A stretch of DNA of 64,000 nucleotides from Akkermansiaceae bacterium UBA5689 (GCA_002420305.1 DIHT01000133.1:7670-71669), one strand, 5' to 3'; shown: positions 35,483-45,556, counted from the first letter of the stretch. A program made the numbers and translations. Notes: generated by a model not told the origin, from the sequence alone.

Positions 35483-36598
35483 TCATGGGGCGGGGCTACG
35501 AACCTTAAGAGTTCTTGCCCCATAGTTATGCTGGCGAATGTCCACACTGATGGCAGGCCTCCTCGGGAGAGTATCGGCCCAAGATTCCTTAGGCATATCG
35601 GAGATGATAATGAGGGAGTCCTCATCCGCGATCCGCTCCATGATTGGAATTAGGTCATGAGCTTCGGTGTCATGCCGGCGTTGTGCCCGAGTCAGTGAGA
35701 CAAGGAGGTTGCCGAAACTACTCCTGGAGCTCACGGGAAGAGGGTCCCATTGATTAAAATCAGCGAGAAAGGTTGTCGGGATGCCATGTTGACGAAGGTG
35801 ACGCAGTGTCCCGCACGCGAGCGAGAGGGCCCATTCGAAGCGGTCTGCGCGGATCAATTGACCCGACATGCCAAAGGAGTGGAAAAGCACGACGCAATGT
35901 CTGGGGTAGAAGCCCGGGGGGTCATTCTCGCGAACCCGCAGGCCCCTGCACCGGGTGAATGAGCGTGCGGAGGCAGGCCAGTGGATGTGTTTGGCTGGGT
36001 CTCCCGCCTGCCAAGGGCGGATTCCTCGCGGCTCCCCGGGGGCTTGGCCAGAGGTGATGCCGGGTAGCAGGGAGGCATCATGGAGGGATCCCTGAGTGGA
36101 AAGCTCCCGCGGAGTCAGCGGCCGGGGGAAAACAAGAATCTCGTGAGAGATCAACCCGGAGGCTTTCAGGGAAAAGAGGCCGAGGGGCATGGTCGTTTTC
36201 AGAGAATACTCGTGTTCAGAAAGGGCGCTGCGCCCGGGAATTGTTCCCCGTAGATGGACCTCTGAAGCGGAACCAGCTGCAGTCCAGGGGGCAAAGCTCC
36301 GGATTTCGACCTGCCCGGCAAGCCTGAGAGCGATCCTGATCTGGAAAGCGTCCAGAACACTACGCTCGTTATGGAGGAGAACCCTCAGATCAAAAGGGTG
36401 ATCAGCATAGACTCTTGTCGGCGCCCGGAGACTGAGCGAAAGGGAGGCAAGATTTTTCCGGACGAGGAACCAGGCTCCTGCGAGCAGGAGGCCTCCACTC
36501 AATCCGAGGGTGATGAGAATGCCGTCCGATCGAACCCCCCCGAGGGTTATCAGAGCGAGGGAGGCCCCGAGGAGGATGGCACCGCGGCGGGTCAGCAT
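35483..36598 (-). CDS. DUF58 domain membrane protein
   Basis: 371 residues. Two hydrophobic spans at the N-terminus (about 8-45) are followed by an extracytoplasmic beta-domain and the DUF58 signature region PRGIRPWQAGDPAKHIHWPASAR (read in parts, about 192-214) which corresponds to the RxYxxGDxxRxIDW motif, followed by a von Willebrand A-like segment (VVLFHSFGM and SLIIISDMP). It is encoded between moxR and the transglutaminase. DUF58 proteins are thought to act with the MoxR ATPase on a metal- or cofactor-dependent assembly; exact client unknown. Confidence 0.85.
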   Translation of the reverse strand: MLTRRGAILLGASLALITLGGVRSDGILITLGLSGGLLLAGAWFLVRKNLASLSLSLRAPTRVYADHPFDLRVLLHNERSVLDAFQIRIALRLAGQVEIRSFAPWTAAGSASEVHLRGTIPGRSALSEHEYSLKTTMPLGLFSLKASGLISHEILVFPRPLTPRELSTQGSLHDASLLPGITSGQAPGEPRGIRPWQAGDPAKHIHWPASARSFTRCRGLRVRENDPPGFYPRHCVVLFHSFGMSGQLIRADRFEWALSLACGTLRHLRQHGIPTTFLADFNQWDPLPVSSRSSFGNLLVSLTRAQRRHDTEAHDLIPIMERIADEDSLIIISDMPKESWADTLPRRPAISVDIRQHNYGARTLKVRSPAP

Positions 36599-36687
36599 GG
36601 GTAGTAAGCTCGGGAGAGGGTTCGAGGATGTTTTAGATCTTGGTGCGGTAAAGCGGGGTGTTGCTTAACGAGGATCAGACGGGCTCT

Positions 36688-37608
36688 TCAGGGGACAGGG
36701 GTCTGATCCAGAGCGGCGTCGAGAAGGGGATCTGGGTCCAAGGTGTCATCGGTCAAAAGTCGATGACGGAGAACGTGGGGATAGACCGCCTGCACGTGAT
36801 CGGGGTGAACAGCGCTCTGGCCCTCAAGAAGTGCAAACGCGCGCGCGGCAGACTGGAGCGCCAGAGTGCCGCGGACGGAGATTGCATGGTCCTGACCGGT
36901 AAGAGACCTCGCTGTCTGGCAGAGGGCGAGAAGGTAGCGCTGAAGGTTGTCTGAGATCGGAACTTCCGTGACCTCTTCCTGAAGGATGGTGAGATCTTCA
37001 ATGGAGAGCACGGGGTGGGGGGCCTGTTCTGAGGGGGAGGGAGGCCCACTTCCATGAAGTTTCAGAATGGCGAGCTGGCACTCCTCGGAAGGCAGTGCCA
37101 TTGGAATCGAAAGAAGGAATCTGTCCAGCTGTGGCTCCGGAAGAGGGAATGTCCCGGTGGAGGAGGTGTCATTCTGGGTTGCCACTACGAGGAAGGGGTC
37201 GGGAAGTTTTTTAGTTTCTCCGTCCACGGACACTTGCCGCTCGTTCATGGATTCAAGGAGAGCCGACTGCGTCCGGGGTGAAGCCCGATTGATTTCGTCG
37301 GCGAGAAGAAGGTTGGAGAACACGGGCCCTGGGATAAAATCAAAGTCGCCACTCTGCTGCCGGTAAAGATTGTAACCAATGATATCCGAAGGAAGCAGGT
37401 CCGGCGTAAATTGAAGCCGCTTGAACATTCCGCCGAGAGACATCGCAAGGGTTGAGGCAAGGGATGTTTTTCCAATCCCCGGGGGACCTGTCACAAGCGC
37501 GTGGCCGCGCGCGAGAAGGGCGGTGAGGAGCAGGTCCGCTGCACGCTCCGACCCTAGAATTGTCTCATTGAGCGTTGCCCGGAGGGTCTGTAGAGAAGCT
37601 TGGAGCAC
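36688..37608 (-). CDS. MoxR-family AAA+ ATPase
   Basis: 306 residues. Walker A is GPPGIGKTSLA (about residues 40-50), Walker B and sensor regions appear in LLLADEINRASPRTQSALLESM (read in parts) and VVATQNDTSS, and the lid domain includes SVRGTLALQSAARAFALL. The MoxR branch typically pairs with a VWA or DUF58 protein as a chaperone that inserts or removes cofactors or folds envelope proteins. First gene of the three-gene operon, transcribed right to left; 89 bases separate it from DUF58. Confidence 0.92.
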   Translation of the reverse strand: MLQASLQTLRATLNETILGSERAADLLLTALLARGHALVTGPPGIGKTSLASTLAMSLGGMFKRLQFTPDLLPSDIIGYNLYRQQSGDFDFIPGPVFSNLLLADEINRASPRTQSALLESMNERQVSVDGETKKLPDPFLVVATQNDTSSTGTFPLPEPQLDRFLLSIPMALPSEECQLAILKLHGSGPPSPSEQAPHPVLSIEDLTILQEEVTEVPISDNLQRYLLALCQTARSLTGQDHAISVRGTLALQSAARAFALLEGQSAVHPDHVQAVYPHVLRHRLLTDDTLDPDPLLDAALDQTPVP

Positions 37609-37740
37609 ATGGATGAGTTACCTCGTAACAGCCCGGGGGAAAATCGGAAACTTACGGGAGGGACACAGCCCCACAGAGAGCGACGGGGAGTTAAGCGGCT
37701 TTAAAGTACTGTTTTTTCGGGAAAGATCGTTCTCAAGGCC

Positions 37741-38325
37741 CTATTCCCGGTTAATTTCTACGGCAATCTTGGCAATGGCGGCCGGGTAAATCTTGTGTTC
37801 CTCGCCCTGAATCCTGGCGTGGAGAGAGCCCGGGGTATCATCGGGATGAACAGGGACTCTGGCTTGGGCGATAATGGGGCCGGTGTCCATTCCTGTATCG
37901 ACATAATGGACGGTGCACCCGCTCTGACGAGCTCCCGCCTCTACAGCCTGGGCCCATGCGTCGAGGCCGGGAAAATCGGGGAGAAGAGAAGGGTGAATAT
38001 TGATGATTCGCCCGGGAAAGGCATCGAGAAGAGGAGGCCGGAGGAGTCGCATGAACCCCGCGAGGCAAATCAATTCTACCCCAGCCTGTTTGAGAATGTC
38101 CGCGGTTTCTCTCTGCGCGTCCTCCGGAAACTTGGAGTGGAGGCCCCTGCAGTCGATCAGCCCCGTGGGTAATCCTGCCTGTGCCGCTCTCTTGAGAATA
38201 TAGGCATGCGGAATATCGCTGAGGACCATGACGATTTCAGCTTCCAACTTACCATCTTGGATAGCATCGAGGATGGCTTGCATATTGGAGCCAAAGCCGG
38301 AGCCCAGAATACCGAGACGAATCAC
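37741..38325 (-). CDS. purN: Phosphoribosylglycinamide formyltransferase
   Basis: Transfers a formyl group from 10-formyltetrahydrofolate to GAR in the third step of purine synthesis. 194 residues. The N-terminal LGILGSGFGSNMQAI resembles the phosphate-binding loop, and the catalytic region is LAGFMRLL with FPGRIINIHPSLLPDFPGLDA (read in parts) carrying the Asn-His-Asp catalytic set, then GCTVHYVDTGMDTGPIIAQ. Start ATG at 38325. The gene stands alone; a 132-base gap separates it from moxR. Confidence 0.93.
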   Translation of the reverse strand: MIRLGILGSGFGSNMQAILDAIQDGKLEAEIVMVLSDIPHAYILKRAAQAGLPTGLIDCRGLHSKFPEDAQRETADILKQAGVELICLAGFMRLLRPPLLDAFPGRIINIHPSLLPDFPGLDAWAQAVEAGARQSGCTVHYVDTGMDTGPIIAQARVPVHPDDTPGSLHARIQGEEHKIYPAAIAKIAVEINRE

Positions 38326-38657
38326 CCCGGAAGGCTAGGAGCGGATGCTCCGTGAGACAAGCGCAGGTAGTCAATCCAGTGTTCAGGGGGCCCATTTTAT
38401 CAGGCTTGAGGGTTGGGCGGTGCTCTCCTTTCACTTGCTCAGATTAAAGAAGGGCGGCATAGTGCGGAGGCTTTGAGTATGGCAAAATCCATGGTCATGG
38501 ACCTCGGCGGCTTGTTGCCGCCATGCTTCATGGAGACGGCACCCGACCTGGTAGGATTTTCCAGCACCTTCAGGGTTCTGTCGCCCGAAGAGGTCTTGAG
38601 CAACAGTTGCTGACTTTGTTGGCACTAAAATGATAATTTCCCCAAGCTCCCGGAAGT
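38326..38657. other. 332-base gap with a small GC hairpin; no confident gene
   Basis: The region lies between divergent purN and the M29 aminopeptidase gene, so it should hold both promoters. A perfect hairpin at 38507-38523 (GGCGGC, loop TTGTT, GCCGCC) is the only clear structure. Short frames on both strands overlap it: one on the - strand would read MKHGGNKPPRSMTMDF after an in-frame stretch without an ATG start. None is supported by a ribosome site or recognisable homology. Confidence 0.5.
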
Positions 38658-39758
38658 ATGCACGACCCCCGTATTGATCAGCTCGCAGGGCAACTAGTTC
38701 GCCACTCCACTAACCTCAAGAGGGGCGAAAAAGTTCTCATTGACCTTTATGATGTCCCGGAAGAAGTGGGGATCGCCTTAGTCCGCGAGGCGCGCCGGCG
38801 TGGCGCAGTTCCGTTCGTGGCGATGAATTCTATGCGGGTTGCACGGGAGCTCTTGGTGGGCGCCACGGATGAACAGTATCGGCTGACGGCCAAGCACCGG
38901 ATGGCCGAAATGCGGGATATGAATGCTTATATTGCTGTGCGAGGGAGCCACAATATCGCGGAATTGAGTGATGTGCCTCCAGGGCGAATGGATCTGGCTC
39001 AGGGGCATACTCGCAGGGTCCTGCGTCACCGGGTGGAAAAAACAAAGTGGTGCGTATTGCGCTGGCCCCATGCGGCAATGGCCCAGCAGGCCGGAATGAG
39101 CACGGAAGCCTTCGAGGATTTTTACTTTCGGGTTTGCCTTCTGAACTACAAGGCCATGAAGCCTGCGATGAACGCCCTGGGCCGTCTGATGACAAAAACC
39201 GAGCGCGTTCATATCAAGGGCCCGGGGACCGATCTGGAATTTTCGATCAAGGATATTCCCGCGATTCCCTGTGGCGGTGAATGCAACATTCCTGATGGGG
39301 AGTGTTTTACCGCTCCGGTCAAGAACTCGGTCAATGGGGTCATTACGCACAATGCCGCGACGATTTATAATGGGATCCCATTTGATGGTATCAGGTTGGA
39401 ATTTGAGAACGGCAAGATCGTAAACGCAGAGGCAGAAGGCAAAAACCGGGAGATTAACAAGATACTCGATGCAGATGAAGGCGCGCGCTATATCGGGGAA
39501 TTTGCCTTGGGGTTTAATCCGGAAATCCGTGAGCCCATGCGTGATATACTGTTTGATGAAAAAATTGCCGGGTCCTTCCATTTCACCCCCGGGCAGGCCT
39601 ATGACGAGGCCAGCAATGGCAACAAGTCAAAGGTGCACTGGGACATGGTGAGTATCCAGCGCAGCGATCATGGAGGTGGCGAGATCTGGTTTGATGGTAA
39701 GCTGGTCCGAAAAGATGGAAAGTTTCTGCCGAAGTCCCTCCATGGTCTAAACTGGTAG
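38658..39758 (+). CDS. M29-family aminopeptidase
   Basis: 366 residues. The C-terminal metal-binding region includes [30 protein letters not shown] (metal Glu), [17 protein letters not shown] and [12 protein letters not shown] (His and Asp), in the order seen in AmpS, AmpT and PepS. The N-terminal domain with [17 protein letters not shown] is also typical. The family removes N-terminal residues from peptides with cobalt or zinc as cofactor in the cytosol. The ATG at 38658 follows a GGAAG at about 7 bases. Expressed alone. Confidence 0.9.
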   Translation: MHDPRIDQLAGQLVRHSTNLKRGEKVLIDLYDVPEEVGIALVREARRRGAVPFVAMNSMRVARELLVGATDEQYRLTAKHRMAEMRDMNAYIAVRGSHNIAELSDVPPGRMDLAQGHTRRVLRHRVEKTKWCVLRWPHAAMAQQAGMSTEAFEDFYFRVCLLNYKAMKPAMNALGRLMTKTERVHIKGPGTDLEFSIKDIPAIPCGGECNIPDGECFTAPVKNSVNGVITHNAATIYNGIPFDGIRLEFENGKIVNAEAEGKNREINKILDADEGARYIGEFALGFNPEIREPMRDILFDEKIAGSFHFTPGQAYDEASNGNKSKVHWDMVSIQRSDHGGGEIWFDGKLVRKDGKFLPKSLHGLNW

Positions 39759-39858
39759 GAGTTGGATCTTGGGGGGAACGAGCGGTCAGCTGGATAGGGG
39801 AAGAAGGCCCGTCGAATCGCCTTGGAAATAGTAAGGAAACCTGAAACGTTCAGGTCTG

Positions 39859-41292
39859 ATGCTTCGACCGGTAGTTGTATGGGCGCTCCTTGTCTGCAGT
39901 TCATTGGCCCAGAGCTACGTCGGAAGCAGGGAGAAAGCGCCGGCTCCCGACCGAGAATTTCGGGCGGCGTGGATCGCCTGCGTCTACAACATTGACTGGC
40001 CTTCGAGAAAGGGACTGAGCGCCCAGCGGCAGCAGGCCGAGCTGACCCGGATTCTCGACCGGATGGCGTCATTGCGGATGAACGCAGTGATTTTCCAGGT
40101 GCGCCCCCAAGCGGATGCCCTATATCGATCGCGGATTGAGCCTTGGTCCCCGTGGCTCACAGGCACTATGGGAAGAGATCCGGGCTACGATCCGCTCGCT
40201 TACTGTATTAAGCAGGCCCACGCTCGCAATATCGAGGTTCATGCATGGTTTAATCCATTTCGGGCAACGCCTCACAGGGACCATCAGGTTTCTCCAGATC
40301 ACGTTTCGCGGACCCACCCCTCAATTATACGCGACTTCAAGCTCCACCGGTGGATGGACCCGGCGAGCAGCTTTACGAGGCGCCGGGCCTTGGACGTCAT
40401 AGCCGATGTAGTGAGGCGTTACGACGTAGACGGAATCCATATTGACGATTATTTCTACCCTTATCCCGATCTTGTCAAAGGACGGCCAACCCCTGACTTT
40501 CCAGATGGCAAGACCCCTTCGCAGCGGCGGGTTTATGTGGACTCCTTCGTGCGGGGCATGTATTCGAAGGTGAAGGGGATCAAGCCATGGGTGCGCGTTG
40601 GGATCAGCCCTTTTGGAATCTGGAAGCCAGGAGTCCCCCAGGGAACTATGGCTCATATTAACGCCTATGAACATCTGGCTGCAGACTCCCGGAAGTGGCT
40701 GGCTTCAGGGTGGTGTGATTACCTTTCTCCCCAGCTCTACTGGCGGATCAAAGGGCCTCAGAGTTTTCCTGTGCTCCTTGAATGGTGGCGAGCTCAGGGC
40801 GTCCGTCCGGTGTGGCCCGGACTAGCGACAGCACGTATCAAGTCCACCGAGGATCCAGGTCGGCCTGCCAGCGAAATGGTGAACCAGTTACGGCTCTCTC
40901 GTAGTGTAGGCCGAAATTACGCTGGGCATGTTCATTGGAGCGCGAAGTCCATTATGGAAAATCGAGGGGGAATTACCACGGCATTAAGCAAGAGTATCTA
41001 CACTCACCCTGCCCTCGTGCCACCCATGCCGTGGCTAAGCAAGACGAGGCCTCAGGCGCCGCGGGTGCGTGCGAGCACGAGTAAAGGATTGACCCTTCTG
41101 CAATGGTCCAAGGTTTCGTCTGCCACTAAGTATGTTGTCCAAGCCCGTTACGGCTCCAGTTGGAACACTTACGCCGTGACACATGGGTCCCGTCTGAATG
41201 TGAGCCTTAGGGGCTCTCCAGATGCTATTGCGGTTAGCAGTGTAGATCGCTACGGGATCGCTTCGGATGCGAACGTCGTGGGGCGGCGATAG
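39859..41292 (+). CDS. Secreted GHL10 family glycoside hydrolase-like protein
   Basis: 477 residues with a signal peptide (cleavage near SLAQS). The domain starts with EFRAAWIACVYNIDWPS (about 34-50) and continues with MNAVIFQVRPQADALYRS, EVHAWFNPFRAT, YDVDGIHIDDYFYPYP (conserved acids) and GWCDYLSPQLYW, all markers of the glycosyl hydrolase-like 10 (DUF187, PF02638) TIM barrel. The C-terminal 80 residues form an FN3-like tail (PRVRASTSKGLTLLQWSK). Related proteins such as YngK cleave or bind cell-wall glycans, possibly denuded peptidoglycan. Located in the periplasm or outside. Confidence 0.87.
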   Translation: MLRPVVVWALLVCSSLAQSYVGSREKAPAPDREFRAAWIACVYNIDWPSRKGLSAQRQQAELTRILDRMASLRMNAVIFQVRPQADALYRSRIEPWSPWLTGTMGRDPGYDPLAYCIKQAHARNIEVHAWFNPFRATPHRDHQVSPDHVSRTHPSIIRDFKLHRWMDPASSFTRRRALDVIADVVRRYDVDGIHIDDYFYPYPDLVKGRPTPDFPDGKTPSQRRVYVDSFVRGMYSKVKGIKPWVRVGISPFGIWKPGVPQGTMAHINAYEHLAADSRKWLASGWCDYLSPQLYWRIKGPQSFPVLLEWWRAQGVRPVWPGLATARIKSTEDPGRPASEMVNQLRLSRSVGRNYAGHVHWSAKSIMENRGGITTALSKSIYTHPALVPPMPWLSKTRPQAPRVRASTSKGLTLLQWSKVSSATKYVVQARYGSSWNTYAVTHGSRLNVSLRGSPDAIAVSSVDRYGIASDANVVGRR

Positions 41293-41414
41293 AGAATGAG
41301 AGGATGCATGGCTACCGGGGATTGGCCCTTCCTCTATCCGCGGCGGGGAAAATAGATTGCCTAAAGCTGATATTTAAGAGAAATTAAAACGTTCGCTCAA
41401 CAAAGCTCCTTCTA

Positions 41415-41621
41415 ATGAACCTCCGCTTCTTCGTCACCTCAGTAGGAGCCCTGATTCTGGCATGGTTGGCACTAACCTTTTTCCGGGAAGTGCCAATGGA
41501 AAGCTACCTTCGCCCCTCTCCTTCAAGTGCGATCTCCACCGAGGAAGAATCGCAGGAGAGTATCATCGGAGAGAAGGACCCTGATCAAGTGGCCGCACAC
41601 GGGGATGTTGCAGGCAAATAA
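41415..41621 (+). CDS. Small single-pass membrane protein, unknown
   Basis: 68 residues starting MNLRFFVTSVGALILAWLALTFF: a 20-residue hydrophobic helix right at the N-terminus, followed by an acidic, serine- and glutamate-rich tail. It could be an uncleaved signal anchor. No family recognised. It lies between the GHL10 gene and the zinc-ribbon protein gene, on the same strand, so it may be a small accessory of the latter. Support is modest: an ATG, a plausible topology and a codon pattern like its neighbours. Confidence 0.5.
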   Translation: MNLRFFVTSVGALILAWLALTFFREVPMESYLRPSPSSAISTEEESQESIIGEKDPDQVAAHGDVAGK

Positions 41622-41817
41622 AGAGTGATGGGAGAGCTGTTAGCGGGGGGCATTGACTGGGGCTCCAAGGGAATGGCCCGGGAGACCGCCAGATCCTAGG
41701 CCCCCTGTCCGGATATAGTTTTTGGAAGGGGCCATCTTCTTCCTTGTTTCCTACGGGATGCCGCAGGCAAGATCGCTTCCCGGCAGGTAATCACTCAGTC
41801 CCTGCTGCCCCTGGACG

Positions 41818-43329
41818 ATGGCTGTAACCCTTAAATGTGCTGCTTGTGGCGCCGAAGTCGTTTTTGAGGAGCTCAACTCAAAAGCAGAAAAAACGTGCCC
41901 CGGGTGCCAGGTGAAAGTTCGCTACCGCGAATGCGATGAGCAAATGGCAATTCCTGTCAGTATGGCTCTCCCGGAAGAATTTGCCCCCATCGACTTGAGT
42001 TCGGTCGCAGACAAATCGGCCCTCCTGGTGGAGCGCTACAAGAAACCCGACGCCGAATCCTCCGAAAGCGAAACGACGGATGTCACTCTTGCCAGAGCAC
42101 TGAAGGCTCTTGCTGAGAGCGTGGGAGTTTTGGATGAAAGGCTAAATCGGCATGAGGGGAAGGCGCCGCTACCGCCTGAAGAAGAGGGCACAGATCATAA
42201 AAAGAAATGGGAGGAATCCGTTGAGGTTTCAACTGACGAGGAAAGTGTAGACGGGGAAGCGAGGAGTAACCGGGAGAGCATCTCGGGAGTTATCCATCTG
42301 GACCCTCAAGAAGCGGAAGGGAGCAAAGAACCTACCAAGGCGAACCCAGTTGAAGCCCGGGTATTGGTCCGGCGCGAAGCGGCTCAAATAGCACATAACT
42401 TTCAGCGGGAAAGAAACGGGCAGAAGGATTGGACAGAGGAGGCAAGCTCTTTGCGCCATGGTACTGGGGGTTCGGGGCTCATTCGGAGCTTTCCAAAAAC
42501 CACTGTTCTTGTCGCCGTGACCGGGGTCGCCCTGCTGAGTATGGTTGTGATTCTATGGACTGGGACCTTTCTTGCTCGCGGAGAGAAAGTGGGAGAAGAG
42601 CTAACGCTCGTAAGTCCCCAGACGACAGGCCTGAGTCAGCTGATGGAAGATGACCCGGAAGCCGCGATGGCCGAGACTGTTGCCCGGGGTTACCTGAATG
42701 CGACCAGCGCGCAAGCAGCTCTGCCATTCGTGTGGCAATCAGAAATCATCCGCAATAAGTTTGAGCGCTATTTTAAACCTCTCGCACAGCCTGACGCTTA
42801 CGAACTTACTCTTCAGGATCGCGCAACTGGAAAGGGTGGCAAGCCACAGTTTCTCTATAGAATTGACTCTCCGGGCGAGAAGGAGAGAAGGCTTTTACTG
42901 CTACCTGAGGGATCCATGCCAAAAGTCTTCTGGGAATTTTTTGCGGAAGTGGGAGACATGCCGTGGTTAGACTTTCTTGCCAGTCAGCCAGAGGCTCCCG
43001 TTGAGATGCGGGTTTGGCTCCATCCGACGGACCTTTACGTCAGTGGATACGATAACGAGAAGTGGCAAAGCTATATCCTCCATGACCGTGCGGAGCAGCA
43101 CAGGATTCTAGCGTATGCGCCGAGAGATCTTGGTGATGACTGGAAGATCTCGGATGCGTTGCGGAACCGGCCTGTCACCTTCAAACGCCACGAGGCGGTG
43201 ATGGCTCTTCTACTCCTGCGGCACAAAATGGAAGCTGATACGCAGGGGTTCTCAGGCGCGATAGTGGAAATCGAGGACGTTGTTTCAACGTCCTGGCTCC
43301 CGGATCGCTTCCGGGCTGGCAAGAATTGA
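41818..43329 (+). CDS. Zinc-ribbon-headed single-pass membrane protein, unknown function
   Basis: 503 residues in three parts. Residues 1-40 contain a zinc ribbon (CAACGAEVVFEE then CPGC). Residues 60-220 are low-complexity, rich in Glu and Ser, and probably disordered. A transmembrane helix near 228-250 (TTVLVAVTGVALLSMVVILW) leads to a C-terminal extracytoplasmic domain of about 245 residues containing repeated aromatic segments (MPWLDFLASQ, WQSYILHD). Architecture suggests a cytosolic zinc ribbon tethered to the membrane with a periplasmic sensor or binding domain. I do not recognise a family. Convergent with the M3 peptidase gene. Confidence 0.75.
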   Translation: MAVTLKCAACGAEVVFEELNSKAEKTCPGCQVKVRYRECDEQMAIPVSMALPEEFAPIDLSSVADKSALLVERYKKPDAESSESETTDVTLARALKALAESVGVLDERLNRHEGKAPLPPEEEGTDHKKKWEESVEVSTDEESVDGEARSNRESISGVIHLDPQEAEGSKEPTKANPVEARVLVRREAAQIAHNFQRERNGQKDWTEEASSLRHGTGGSGLIRSFPKTTVLVAVTGVALLSMVVILWTGTFLARGEKVGEELTLVSPQTTGLSQLMEDDPEAAMAETVARGYLNATSAQAALPFVWQSEIIRNKFERYFKPLAQPDAYELTLQDRATGKGGKPQFLYRIDSPGEKERRLLLLPEGSMPKVFWEFFAEVGDMPWLDFLASQPEAPVEMRVWLHPTDLYVSGYDNEKWQSYILHDRAEQHRILAYAPRDLGDDWKISDALRNRPVTFKRHEAVMALLLLRHKMEADTQGFSGAIVEIEDVVSTSWLPDRFRAGKN

Positions 43330-43344
43330 CGGACGGCCTGAGCT

Positions 43345-45444
43345 TTAAACCAATCCGTTGCGCTCAAGTAGTGGTTGCAATTCCGGGTCCCGGCCCATGA
43401 AGTCACGGTAGAGTTCGTCCACGGGGCGTGAGTTGCCCTTACTCAGGATATGATCTCGGAACGCACGCCCCGTGTCAGGGTTCAGCACGCCCTCGGCTCT
43501 GAAGCGAGTGAATGCGTCGGCGTCGAGAACCTCTGACCATTTATAAGAGTAGTAGCCTGCGGCGTATCCTCCAGGGCTGTCGAACAGGTGGTTAAACTGG
43601 CGAGCAATGGTTGGAGTAGGCGAGGCCAGAACGGACTTATAGTTCTCCAGTATTTCTTGGTCCACCTCATCGAGGTCTCGATCGAGATACGCGGCGGGCT
43701 GAGTGTGAAGTTCGAGGTCAAGCTTCCCGAGTGCAAGCTGACGCATGGTGGCAGAAGCACTCAGATAGTTTCGGGCGGCGATCATTTTTTCAAACAGCTC
43801 TTCCGGAATAGGCTCGCCGGTTTCATGGTGTCGGGCAAAAAAGTTGAGAGAGTCCCGGTCCCAGCAGAAGTTCTCCATGATCTGGGAAGGTAGCTCGACC
43901 CAGTCGCGTGGCACATTCACCCCTGAAAGACTTTTTACCGGGACATCGCTGAGGAGTTGGTGAAGAAGATGGCCAAATTCATGGAAAATTGTTTCAACTT
44001 CGCTGTGTGTGAGAAGAGCAGGTTGGTCGCCGATGGGCTTGGTTAGATTACCGGTGATCAGCCCAAGATGCGGCTTGCGCTCGCTGTCTCCGCTTCCGGG
44101 CAACCCTGTTTCGAGGTAATTCATCCATGCTCCGCTGCGCTTTGATTCCCGGGGGTGCCAGTCAGCGTAGAAAGAGCCAAGGAGCTCCCCTGACTCCGAA
44201 TCATGCAGGTCGTAAAAGCTGACTTCGGGGTGCCATACTTCAACTTCTTCCCCGGAGTGAGAGGACCCTGATTCGACGAAGATCCCTTGGCGTGGTGTGA
44301 TAGTTACTCCGAAGAGTCGGCTGGTCAGACCGAACAGGCCTTCCATTACGTTGTCGACCTGGAAGTAGGGGCGCAGGTCTTCGTCATCAAAGTCATACTG
44401 TTCCTTCCGCTGTTTCTCTGCCCAGTAGGACACTTCCCATGGCTCCAAGCGGTTGGCTTCTTCGCCGGTTTTGCGGGCTTTGTAGCTTTCGATCTGAAGG
44501 CATTCGTTACGGAACGCATCGACGATTCGCTCATGGAGGTCTTCAACAAATCCAAGTGCCCTGCTCCCGTTACCAACCATGCTCCGCTGTAAGTTGAGGT
44601 CGGCGAAATTTGCGAAGCCCAGCAACTCTGCTTTTTCTTGCCGGAGCCGGACGATTTCCCAGACGAGAGTTGAATTATCGAACTTGCCGCTGCGCCCAAT
44701 GGAGCCTCTGCCCTCAAAGACCATTTTGCGGAGCTCCTCGCTGTCTGCATATTGCAGGACTGGATAGAAGGACGGAAATTGCATATTGAAACGCCAGCAG
44801 GGAGCCTCTGGCGAACCGAGCCCCTTGGCTTCTGCATCTGCACGGGCAGAGGCCCGGCTGCTCTCCGGAAGCCCTGCTAGCAGGGCCTCGTCTTTCACAA
44901 CGAGTTCCCATTCTTTTACGGAGTCCAGGACGTTTTCTCCGAACTTCTTGGTGGCCTTAGCCAACTCACTCTGCAACTGGGCCATGCGCGCTTTTTTATC
45001 CGGAGGCAAATCCGCTCCGGCGTCGCGGAATTCCGCACAGGTTTCTTCCACGAAGCGCTCCGACACAGGATCAAGTTTCTTTACGGAATCGGACTCCGAA
45101 AACGACTTCAAGCTTGCCCACAATTTAGCGTTGAGGGGAATGGAGGCGTGAAAGGCCGTGACCTTGGGAAGCATCTTGTTCAGCGCGCTTCGCTGGGTGT
45201 CGTTGTCTCGGACAGACGAGAGATGGTTGAGCCTGCCCCAGCCACGGGAGAGAGATTCGGTGGCAGCTTCGAGAGCGGCAAATGTATTGTCATAGGTCAG
45301 CTGCTCGTGCGGAACGGAGCAGATTTCATCGATGCGCTGCTGGGCCTCAAGGATACCCGCTTCTATGTCGACCTCTACCTTTTCAGGGATCAGTTGAGAC
45401 CAGGGAATGTGGAAGTTCTCAGCGAGGAAGGGATGATCGGCCAT
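43345..45444 (-). CDS. M3-family oligopeptidase (oligopeptidase A-like)
   Basis: From the ATG at 45444 (MADHPFLAENF) the protein has 699 residues, normal for PrlC/OpdA. The zinc-binding HExxH is in IFHEFGHLLHQLL (about residue 477), with the second Glu in the downstream ELPSQIMENFCWD segment, and YSYKWSEVLDADAF near the C-terminus is conserved. The enzyme degrades signal peptides and short oligopeptides in the cytosol. Its promoter lies in the gap before the uracil glycosylase gene, where a terminator ends that gene's transcript. Confidence 0.9.
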   Translation of the reverse strand: MADHPFLAENFHIPWSQLIPEKVEVDIEAGILEAQQRIDEICSVPHEQLTYDNTFAALEAATESLSRGWGRLNHLSSVRDNDTQRSALNKMLPKVTAFHASIPLNAKLWASLKSFSESDSVKKLDPVSERFVEETCAEFRDAGADLPPDKKARMAQLQSELAKATKKFGENVLDSVKEWELVVKDEALLAGLPESSRASARADAEAKGLGSPEAPCWRFNMQFPSFYPVLQYADSEELRKMVFEGRGSIGRSGKFDNSTLVWEIVRLRQEKAELLGFANFADLNLQRSMVGNGSRALGFVEDLHERIVDAFRNECLQIESYKARKTGEEANRLEPWEVSYWAEKQRKEQYDFDDEDLRPYFQVDNVMEGLFGLTSRLFGVTITPRQGIFVESGSSHSGEEVEVWHPEVSFYDLHDSESGELLGSFYADWHPRESKRSGAWMNYLETGLPGSGDSERKPHLGLITGNLTKPIGDQPALLTHSEVETIFHEFGHLLHQLLSDVPVKSLSGVNVPRDWVELPSQIMENFCWDRDSLNFFARHHETGEPIPEELFEKMIAARNYLSASATMRQLALGKLDLELHTQPAAYLDRDLDEVDQEILENYKSVLASPTPTIARQFNHLFDSPGGYAAGYYSYKWSEVLDADAFTRFRAEGVLNPDTGRAFRDHILSKGNSRPVDELYRDFMGRDPELQPLLERNGLV

Positions 45445-45556
45445 GAGCAGTAGCTTGGAATTCAAAGAGCCGAATGTCAAAGAACAGCACCGGAGAGAAT
45501 AGGCTTAATGGATTTCCCATAGAACCAAGGAAGTCATCAGTCATCCCGAGGTGCGC

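Noticed and set aside
38431..38625. Short - strand frames, one reading MKHGGNKPPRSMTMDF
   Set aside because: No ATG start for the longer frame, no ribosome site, and the overlapping + strand frame is equally open.
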